Part shown: positions 6,040 through 11,033 of the stretch, piece after piece
How positions within the stretch are numbered: the stretch's first letter is position 1
How the letters are laid out: each line of letters starts with the position of its first letter
Assembly: GCA_000436075.1 (NCBI GenBank)
Contig: FR884625.1
Coordinates: 1-11,033, forward strand
From: Eggerthella sp. CAG:209
GTDB taxonomy: Bacteria; Actinomycetota; Coriobacteriia; Coriobacteriales; Eggerthellaceae
DNA length: 11,033 nucleotides
Reading direction: 5' to 3'
The notes under the pieces: model-generated
Seen by the model: only the letters and a program-made list of their open reading frames with translations
Told to the model about the DNA's origin: nothing
Database searches by the model: none
Program-made: the position numbers and the translations under genes

Positions 6040-6951
6040 ATGTTCAACGAAAACCTCGACTCAATCGTTGCCGGTATCGCCAAAAACTACAGCGCCACCG
6101 AGATCTTCTTCACCGACCCCGACAAGCACTTTCCCAACAAGAGAGCCATCATCAACATCATCAAGGATCTGCGCCGCGTGATGTTCCCTCGCTATTTCGG
6201 CGATGAAACCCCCACTGGCACCAACCCCGAATACTTCATCGGCGAAACACTGATCCGTATCGAAGATTCCTTGCGCCGTCAGCTGAAAGAAGCACTACTG
6301 TTCAAGGGAGCCGAAAACATCAGCGAAGAGGAAGTTGAGGCTCGCGTAAACGAGATCTGCAAGAATTTCTTCGAGAAGCTACCCGAAATCCAGCGCGTGC
6401 TGCTTACCGATGTTCAGGCCGCTTTTGATGGCGACCCAGCCGCGCAAAGCAAAGAAGAAATTATCTTCTCGTATCCGGGCTTCTTCGCTATCTTCGTATA
6501 CCGTATCGCTCACGAACTGTACACGCAGAACGTCCCGCTTATCCCCCGCATCATGACCGAATACGCCCATAGCGGCACTGGCGTTGACATCAACGCAGGC
6601 GCAACCATCGGCGAATACTTCTTTATCGACCATGCAACGGGTGTTGTCATCGGCGAAACCACTGTTATCGGCAACCATGTGAAGATCTACCAAGGCGTAA
6701 CGCTTGGCGCTCTTTCCACTCGCGCTGGGCAAAAGCTTGCTGGCGTGAAGCGTCACCCTACCATCGAAGATAACGTGACTATTTACTCAAACGCCAGCGT
6801 CCTGGGCGGAGAGACCATCGTCGGCGAAGACACCGTCATAGCAGGCGGCGCTTTTGTTACCGAGTCCATTCCAGCGCATTCGCGCGTAAGCCTGGCAAGC
6901 CTGAAAGTAAATGTCCGCCAGCCAAAGAAAAAGCCTGAAGAAACCGAATAG
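6040..6951 (+). CDS. serine O-acetyltransferase, EpsC/long type
   Basis: Makes O-acetylserine from serine and acetyl-CoA, the committed step of cysteine synthesis, in the cytosol. The 303-residue protein has an alpha-helical N-terminal domain (about 1-145). A left-handed beta-helix of hexapeptide repeats follows (about 180-275), with the CysE core GVDINAGATIG (181-191), IDHATGVVIGET (196-207) and VTLGALS (220-226). Residues corresponding to the E. coli catalytic pair and substrate histidine are visible as Asp183, His198 and His239. The N-terminal RRVMFPRYF segment and the tail without a GVPA motif fit the longer EpsC-type enzymes rather than E. coli CysE. The charged C-terminus (QPKKKPEETE) ends in GAA TAG, which belongs to a palindromic repeat. 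AGAGGA lies four bases before the ATG. No O-acetylserine sulfhydrylase gene is adjacent. Confidence 0.92.
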   Translation: MFNENLDSIVAGIAKNYSATEIFFTDPDKHFPNKRAIINIIKDLRRVMFPRYFGDETPTGTNPEYFIGETLIRIEDSLRRQLKEALLFKGAENISEEEVEARVNEICKNFFEKLPEIQRVLLTDVQAAFDGDPAAQSKEEIIFSYPGFFAIFVYRIAHELYTQNVPLIPRIMTEYAHSGTGVDINAGATIGEYFFIDHATGVVIGETTVIGNHVKIYQGVTLGALSTRAGQKLAGVKRHPTIEDNVTIYSNASVLGGETIVGEDTVIAGGAFVTESIPAHSRVSLASLKVNVRQPKKKPEETE

Positions 6952-6983
6952 TGGGAATATAGGGGCAAGTCCCATTTTTCACC
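6946..6983 (+). repeat. palindromic REP-like repeat, copy 2, overlapping the cysE-type stop
   Basis: The first 18 bases GAATAGTGGGAATATAGG are identical to 287-304 and, as there, begin at the last Glu codon and include the TAG stop. The rest (core GGGCAAGTCCC, then TTTTTCAC) is similar to copy 1. GTGGGAA (6951-6957) can pair with TTTTTCAC through two G-U pairs, so the hairpin is weaker than in copy 1. Confidence 0.75.
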
Positions 6984-7001
6984 TTGTTATGGTGCACAAA
7001 G

Positions 7002-7043
7002 GAAGAGCCTCGCTTGCGCAATACGTCGCAATCGAGGCTCTTC
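7002..7043. terminator. hairpin between convergent genes, likely bidirectional terminator
   Basis: GAAGAGCCTCG (7002-7012) pairs perfectly with CGAGGCTCTTC (7033-7043). After one mismatch the stem continues as TTGCG/CGCAA around an eight-base loop. There is no long T-run on either strand, only short pyrimidine-rich flanks. It sits centrally between the 3' ends of the acetyltransferase and DUF5662 genes. Confidence 0.65.
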
Positions 7044-7052
7044 TCGTTAGAC

Positions 7053-7081
7053 GGGAAAATAAGACCTCCCCTATATCCCCA
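7053..7081 (-). repeat. palindromic REP-like repeat, copy 3, inverted and diverged
   Basis: Read on the minus strand, TGGGGATATAGGGG (7081-7068) differs from TGGGAATATAGGGG of copy 2 at one position. It continues into GGTC and TTTTCCC as in copy 1, with one base missing in between. Copies 2 and 3 therefore face each other around the 7002-7043 hairpin, the arrangement of a two-unit palindromic element. Confidence 0.6.
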
Positions 7082-7096
7082 ATCCCTATGCCTTCA

Positions 7097-7678
7097 CTAA
7101 AACTTTGGGGTATTTGGTTCGCGGTGACGCGGCTTCACTATTTCATTGCGCACGCGACGAAGGGCAATCTCCTCACCATCTTCAGCAAGCCAGGTAAGCA
7201 TGCGCTCTAGAAGCGCCTTTGTATCGGGATGCATCAGCAGCTCGCCCTTGGCGCTCTGCTCAAGCCTCAAATACTCCAACGAGCTTGCATCGGTATAAGC
7301 GCTACCTTGATACACCTTACTAGCCGCCATACGGTCACAGAACATCTCAACCACATAGCGCGTGGGCATAGGCTTGCCTTCAAGTGTTGCGTCACGGTTG
7401 CCCTTCATGTCGATCCAATACTCATAATGATGACGATTGCGCCCCTTATGATGCAACCAAGCCGTAGAGTAACCCAAATCGGAACGCTCGGCCGTATTAG
7501 GACTTCTATCGCCCTGATAGTAATTAACGCCCACCCTGAACTCCGTCAAAGAGTATTTAGACAAATCATGCATAATGCCCTGGCGATATAAACCGACCTT
7601 GAAGCAATGCTGACAAACTAAAACCTTATGATGTGAGATGGTGCAGAAATGCTGCCATGCGTTTTTAAAACGCCCCAT
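7097..7678 (-). CDS. DUF5662 family protein
   Basis: A 193-residue protein that I place in DUF5662, a family of unknown function common in Gram-positive gut bacteria. Conserved features recalled for the family are visible: the N-terminal HHKVLVCQHCFKVGLYRQG segment (16-34), HDLSKYSLTEF (37-47), NYYQGDRSP (52-60) and WLHHKGRNRHHYEYW (74-88). The many His and Asp residues suggest a metal site of HD-hydrolase type, but this is only inference. Start: ATG at 7678, one base after the stop of the upstream HAD gene, with GAGG five bases before it. A longer start at 7699 would overlap the HAD gene and has no good ribosome-binding site. The near-touching genes imply translational coupling, and perhaps a shared pathway with the phosphatase. 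Confidence 0.8.
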   Translation of the reverse strand: MGRFKNAWQHFCTISHHKVLVCQHCFKVGLYRQGIMHDLSKYSLTEFRVGVNYYQGDRSPNTAERSDLGYSTAWLHHKGRNRHHYEYWIDMKGNRDATLEGKPMPTRYVVEMFCDRMAASKVYQGSAYTDASSLEYLRLEQSAKGELLMHPDTKALLERMLTWLAEDGEEIALRRVRNEIVKPRHREPNTPKF

Positions 7679-7679
7679 G

Positions 7680-8465
7680 CTAACCTCGAATCCATCCATA
7701 GTGCTTGCAAGCGTTCATGATTCCGTCATCATCACAGTTCGTGGTAACGAAATTCGCTCGCTCCTTCAAAACCTGCCGTGCGTTTCCCATGGCAATCGAA
7801 GTCCACTCGGGAATAAACATTGAAACGTCGTTGAAGCCGTCACCGAACACCACGACATCTTCGTAAGGCGCATCAAGCAAATTCATCATTCGTTTAATGC
7901 CCCGTTGTTTATCCATCGGCTCAACAAAGATGGTGTCAGAGTCATAGCGCACATGGGGAACCTCGTTGAGGGCTCCTGTAGCAAACACCATATCCTCGTC
8001 CTTGGTCGAACAAGGTATATACGCTTTATAAATGCAGTTCAAATCATCAATGCGCAGATTGGGGTCGTACTCGGTAGGAACATAGTAATCACCCGCTATC
8101 TCGGCAAAGTCTTCCCGCGGGGAATAGCGCACCAACTCATTGGTGGTGCTAACCGCCCAGGGAATGCCCTGATCCTCAAGGATATGCAGGCATTTCTTCA
8201 CTGGAGCAAGCGGAAGTCCCTCCATCCACTTCAGCTCGCCGTTCAACGTAACTGAATAACCTCCGTCGGCAACAATATTGGTAATACCAGCCGAATCGAT
8301 GTAATCAACCGCATTTACTTGCAATCGTCCAGTAGCCAAAGCAATGAAATGCCCCTGCGCTCGCAATTCATCAAGGGCTTCGAGGGCGCTTTGGGGAATT
8401 GAACGGGTACGCGGCACTGCCAGCGTGCCATCGTAATCGAAGAAGAAATACTTCTTGTTCCCCAT
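7680..8465 (-). CDS. HAD-superfamily IIB (Cof-type) phosphatase
   Basis: A 261-residue soluble hydrolase of the Cof/YidA type, which dephosphorylates small phosphorylated metabolites using Mg2+ and an aspartyl-phosphate intermediate. All four HAD motifs are present. Motif I is FDYDGT, with nucleophile Asp10 and acid/base Asp12. Motif II is Thr45 in ALATGR. Motif III is a Lys in DKQRGIK (Lys186 likely). Motif IV is GDGFND, with Asp209 and Asp213. The C2-type cap lies about residues 80-180. GGAAAGGAA just before the ATG is a strong ribosome-binding site. It is the first gene of a two-gene unit with the DUF5662 gene, isolated from aspS by a terminator. I could not pick a convincing promoter in the preceding 85 bases. 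Substrate unknown. Confidence 0.9.
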   Translation of the reverse strand: MGNKKYFFFDYDGTLAVPRTRSIPQSALEALDELRAQGHFIALATGRLQVNAVDYIDSAGITNIVADGGYSVTLNGELKWMEGLPLAPVKKCLHILEDQGIPWAVSTTNELVRYSPREDFAEIAGDYYVPTEYDPNLRIDDLNCIYKAYIPCSTKDEDMVFATGALNEVPHVRYDSDTIFVEPMDKQRGIKRMMNLLDAPYEDVVVFGDGFNDVSMFIPEWTSIAMGNARQVLKERANFVTTNCDDDGIMNACKHYGWIRG

Positions 8466-8550
8466 CGCAATTCCTTTCCACCGAACAAAGAACCAAGGGC
8501 AATCCTACCCCACACAACTAAATAGCGACAGACCATTTTGGGAATACGCC

Positions 8551-8593
8551 AACAATAAAATGCCCGTTGGTTCGCTAATGAACCAACGGGCAT
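8551..8593 (-). terminator. Rho-independent terminator of aspS
   Basis: A perfect 14-bp stem (8560-8573 with 8580-8593; TGCCCGTTGGTTC/GAACCAACGGGCA plus one A-T pair) and a six-base loop. On the minus strand it is followed by TTTTATTGTT. It lies 113 bases after the aspS stop; I see no supported gene in that interval. Confidence 0.9.
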
Positions 8594-8706
8594 ATAGCTG
8601 TATTTGCTAAAGCAGAAAGGACCATGCTCGCTCTACGCCGAAAGAAGCCTTTGGCATCCCACAATCAAAGCAAAGTGGAAAACGATACCTACCTCTATGT
8701 TCCCGC

Positions 8707-10485
8707 TTACAGAGTGCGCAGGGCTACTTCCTTCAGCTGCTTTGCGGTAACCGCATTCGGGGCGCCCGTCATGGGGTCAGAAGCGGAGCTCGTCTTCGGG
8801 AAGGCGATAACGTCGCGAATGGACTGCTTGCCAGCCAAGAGCATAACCAGACGATCAAGGCCGATAGCAATGCCGCCATGAGGGGGCGCACCGAGCTCAA
8901 GAGCATGGATAAGGTGACCGAACTTCACTTCCATGTCCTCTTCATCTACGCCGCAACGAGCAAGAACGCGCTTCTGCAGCTCGGCGTTGTGAATACGGAT
9001 GGAGCCACCGCCAGCTTCGAAGCCGTCCATAACGATGTCGTAGCTGTAGCTGCCGCAAGCCAGAGGATCGGTTTCGATCTTATCCCAGTCAGCCTCGGGA
9101 ATCATCGTGAAGGGATGATGCTCTGCTGCATACTTGTTGGCTTCCTCGTCGAACTTGAACATCGGGAAGTCAACAACCCAAAGCAGCTTATGACCGGGGC
9201 GAGGGATGTCCAGCGCATCAGCCATGTGCAAACGCAGGGCAGAAAGAACAGCGTTTGCGATATCGAAAGTATCTGCAGCAAACAGAACCAAGTCGCCTGC
9301 TTCTACGTTCATAGCTTCCTTGATCTTGGCATGAACTTCGTCACCCAAGAATTTGATGATGGGGCTCTTTTCCTTGCCGTCAGTAGTGTAAGCAATCCAA
9401 GCCATGCCCTTAGCACCGTTTTCGGAAGCGATGTTGCCCAGCTTCTCAATCTCGCCACGGCTCCAGTCGCCAGCGCCCTTGCAGTTGATGGCCTTAACGA
9501 TGTTGCCGGCTTCTACCGCCTTGGAGAATACGCCAAAGCCGCAACCACGAACGATTTCGGTAAGCTCAACGAGCTCCATGCCAAAGCGGATATCGGGACG
9601 GTCGCAACCAAAACGATCCATTGCCTCTTTCCAGGGCATGCGCTGCAGCGGGAACTCATGCTCTACGCCAGCCGCTTCCAGAACTTCCTGGAAAACGCCT
9701 TCCATCATGTCGATTACATCGTTTTCCTTAACGAAAGACATCTCGATGTCAACCTGAGTAAACTCGGGCTGACGATCTGCGCGAAGGTCTTCATCGCGGA
9801 AGCAACGTGCAATCTGGTAATAGCGCTCAATGCCACCAACCATCAGCATCTGCTTGAATTGCTGAGGGCTCTGAGGCAATGCATAGAACTTGCCGGGATT
9901 AGGACGGGAAGGAACAATGTAGTCACGTGCGCCTTCAGGAGTGGAGTTTGCCAGGATAGGCGTTTCAACCTCAAGGAAGCCGCGCTTGTTAAGAGCAGAG
10001 CGCATTGCCTGGGCAACAACATGGCGAAGCTTCAGGTTTGCATACATCTCGGGGCGACGAAGGTCGAGATAACGCCACTTCATACGAGTGGTTTCATCGG
10101 TTTCGATACCGTCTTCGATGGAGAACGGAGGAGTAACGGAGGTGTTCAGCACCTTAACGGAGCTTGCCAAAACCTCGATTTCGCCTGTTGCCATATTCGG
10201 GTTAACGGCTTCGTCCAAGCGCGCGCGAACCTTGCCGGTAACCTCCAGGGCGTATTCGCGGCCCAGATGCTCAGCTACATGGAAGTCCTCTTCGCTTACG
10301 CAATCGGGGTCAACAACAACCTGGGTGTAACCCTCACGATCACGCAGGTCTACGAAGATAAGACCGCCATGGTCGCGGTTGTGCCATACCCAACCGGTCA
10401 GGGTAACCTCTGCGTCAACGTCGCTGCGGCGCAACTGCCCACACGTATGGGAGTGCATGCAGTATTCGTTCAGATAATCGGTCAT
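8707..10485 (-). CDS. aspS: aspartyl-tRNA synthetase, bacterial type
   Basis: Charges tRNA-Asp with aspartate using ATP; class II synthetase, cytosolic dimer. The 592-residue length is standard for the bacterial form. An N-terminal OB-fold anticodon domain (about 10-115) is followed by the catalytic core. This includes FLEVETPIL (170-178), the QSPQQFKQ loop (205-212), motif 2 RCFRDED (227-233) with ADRQPEFTQ, and motif 3 GLDR (542-545). The bacterial GAD insertion lies between motifs 2 and 3. In the anticodon domain, RDHGG (37-41) has His39 where E. coli has Leu; a His here is associated with non-discriminating enzymes that also charge tRNA-Asn. The start at 10485 is chosen for the AAAGAGGAG site 11 bases upstream, although the spacing is long; Met10 has no better site. 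It follows hisS on the same strand, as in many Gram-positive bacteria. Confidence 0.96.
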   Translation of the reverse strand: MTDYLNEYCMHSHTCGQLRRSDVDAEVTLTGWVWHNRDHGGLIFVDLRDREGYTQVVVDPDCVSEEDFHVAEHLGREYALEVTGKVRARLDEAVNPNMATGEIEVLASSVKVLNTSVTPPFSIEDGIETDETTRMKWRYLDLRRPEMYANLKLRHVVAQAMRSALNKRGFLEVETPILANSTPEGARDYIVPSRPNPGKFYALPQSPQQFKQMLMVGGIERYYQIARCFRDEDLRADRQPEFTQVDIEMSFVKENDVIDMMEGVFQEVLEAAGVEHEFPLQRMPWKEAMDRFGCDRPDIRFGMELVELTEIVRGCGFGVFSKAVEAGNIVKAINCKGAGDWSRGEIEKLGNIASENGAKGMAWIAYTTDGKEKSPIIKFLGDEVHAKIKEAMNVEAGDLVLFAADTFDIANAVLSALRLHMADALDIPRPGHKLLWVVDFPMFKFDEEANKYAAEHHPFTMIPEADWDKIETDPLACGSYSYDIVMDGFEAGGGSIRIHNAELQKRVLARCGVDEEDMEVKFGHLIHALELGAPPHGGIAIGLDRLVMLLAGKQSIRDVIAFPKTSSASDPMTGAPNAVTAKQLKEVALRTL

Positions 10486-10622
10486 GGTAGTGCTTACTCC
10501 TCTTTCCTATCGCTACCAGCTGCCATGTAAAGCAGCTACTGTTAACTACGGTATCTCTTCACCAGGGAAGCGCCCATGCGCAACTCGGTGCGGTAATCAA
10601 ACTAAGGCAAAACGCCTTTTCT
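10486..10622 (-). other. hisS-aspS intergenic region
   Basis: 137 bases with two small hairpins: AAGGC/GCCTT near the end of hisS (about 10600-10620), followed only by TTAGTTTG, and AGCTGC/GCAGCT (10518-10523/10532-10537) just upstream of the aspS ribosome-binding site. Neither is a convincing terminator, so read-through from hisS is likely. No T-box consensus and no clear promoter is seen. Confidence 0.4.
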
Positions 10623-11033
10623 CTACGCCAAAGCCTCCGCAACGGCATCGAGCTTCACGGCCTGCTCTTCGTGGGTTTCCATATCGCGGATCTTGGCAAC
10701 GCCTTTGGCAACCTCATCGGGGCCGAGCACGATAACCTTACGAGCAGAAAGCTTGTCGGCCAATTTGAATTGGCTCTTCAGGCTACGCTTCTGATGATCC
10801 ACTTCGATATAAAGCCCCTGAGCGCGAAGCTCCTGTGCCAAGTTAAAGGCGGTTGCACGGGTAGTATCGTCGACACAGGCAATGAATGCCGCAGGCGCAA
10901 CTTCACTTGATGCTTTGGCACCGAGTGCTTCCAGCGCTAGCACGCAACGCTCATAGCCCAATGCAAAGCCCAATCCCGGAGTATCGCGACCGCCAACCTC
11001 TTTAGCAAGTTTGTCGTAGCGGCCACCGCCGCC
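10623..11033 (-). CDS. hisS: histidyl-tRNA synthetase, C-terminal part (5' end beyond the window)
   Basis: The last 136 codons of a class II histidyl-tRNA synthetase; the frame is open to the right edge of the window. The visible part starts in the HisRS-specific glycine-rich motif GGGRYDKL. Motif 3 (TPGLGFALGYERCVLALE) follows, containing the conserved Arg, and then the C-terminal HGTP anticodon-binding domain (VAPAAFIACVDD... to VIVLGPDEVAKG and the final helix). The enzyme attaches histidine to tRNA-His. It is the upstream partner of aspS, 137 bases away. Confidence 0.93.
   Translation of the reverse strand, partial: GGGGRYDKLAKEVGGRDTPGLGFALGYERCVLALEALGAKASSEVAPAAFIACVDDTTRATAFNLAQELRAQGLYIEVDHQKRSLKSQFKLADKLSARKVIVLGPDEVAKGVAKIRDMETHEEQAVKLDAVAEALA

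Noticed and set aside
5796..6206. Overlapping + strand frames in the degV-cysE gap that run into the acetyltransferase gene
   Set aside because: They overlap the start of the acetyltransferase gene in other frames, lack ribosome-binding sites and have low-complexity Ser/Pro/Thr/Arg composition.
8624..8881. Small + strand frame with a good ribosome-binding site (AGAAAGGA before ATG 8624)
   Set aside because: Most of it is antisense to the 3' end of aspS, and the non-overlapping 27 or so residues are not recognisable; no promoter is seen. Left out, although the ribosome-binding site is curious.
8878..10530. A long open frame of about 550 codons on the + strand, antisense to aspS
   Set aside because: It mirrors the codon pattern of the well-supported AspRS gene, has no recognisable domain and no ribosome-binding site, and overlaps aspS almost entirely.
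1..11033. A new defence, mobile or secretion system
   Set aside because: All recognisable genes are housekeeping or metabolic; there are no nucleases, transposases, integrases, toxin-antitoxin pairs, attachment sites or phage genes that I can support.

Overview
The window is ordinary chromosomal DNA of a Gram-positive-like bacterium with strong Shine-Dalgarno sites, compact operons and hairpin terminators. The gene content (hisS-aspS pair, an HTH/AlaA-type aminotransferase fusion, DegV, DUF2797 and DUF5662 proteins, EpsC-type serine acetyltransferase) and a roughly balanced base composition suggest an actinobacterium of the Coriobacteriia/Eggerthellales. That assignment is inference from recalled gene content and was not tested by a search. 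I see no phage, IS element, CRISPR array, tRNA or rRNA.

Layout, left to right. On the + strand lie an acyl carrier protein gene (68-292), a palindromic repeat overlapping its stop codon, and a strong terminator. A 130-bp regulatory region with five copies of a 7-mer (AGTTCAA) follows. It precedes a 520-residue protein (542-2104) joining an Xre-type DNA-binding domain to a full-length alanine aminotransferase. Next come a flavodoxin-fold NAD(P)H:FMN/quinone/azo reductase (2213-2785) and a TetR-type regulator (3037-3606).

A convergent minus-strand block holds a DUF2797 protein (3674-4591) preceded by a DegV fatty-acid-binding protein (4741-5580). A 372-bp non-coding stretch (5581-5951) and a good sigma70-like promoter (5952-5980) lead to the + strand serine O-acetyltransferase gene (6040-6951). 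After it, two inverted copies of the same palindromic repeat flank a hairpin in the convergent junction. Minus-strand genes then fill the rest: a HAD-IIB phosphatase followed by a DUF5662 protein (tightly coupled, 8465 to 7097), aspS (10485-8707, with its own terminator), and the 3' part of hisS running off the right edge.

The genes are mostly housekeeping: lipid metabolism (ACP, DegV), alanine and cysteine synthesis (AlaA-like, CysE), translation (AspRS, HisRS) and redox metabolism. The most interesting part is the HTH-aminotransferase fusion with its dense cluster of candidate operators and a second, in-frame start with a ribosome-binding site exactly at the domain junction. This looks like a self-regulating metabolic enzyme. 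Next is the palindromic repeat family (three copies), two of which contain the stop codon of the upstream gene.
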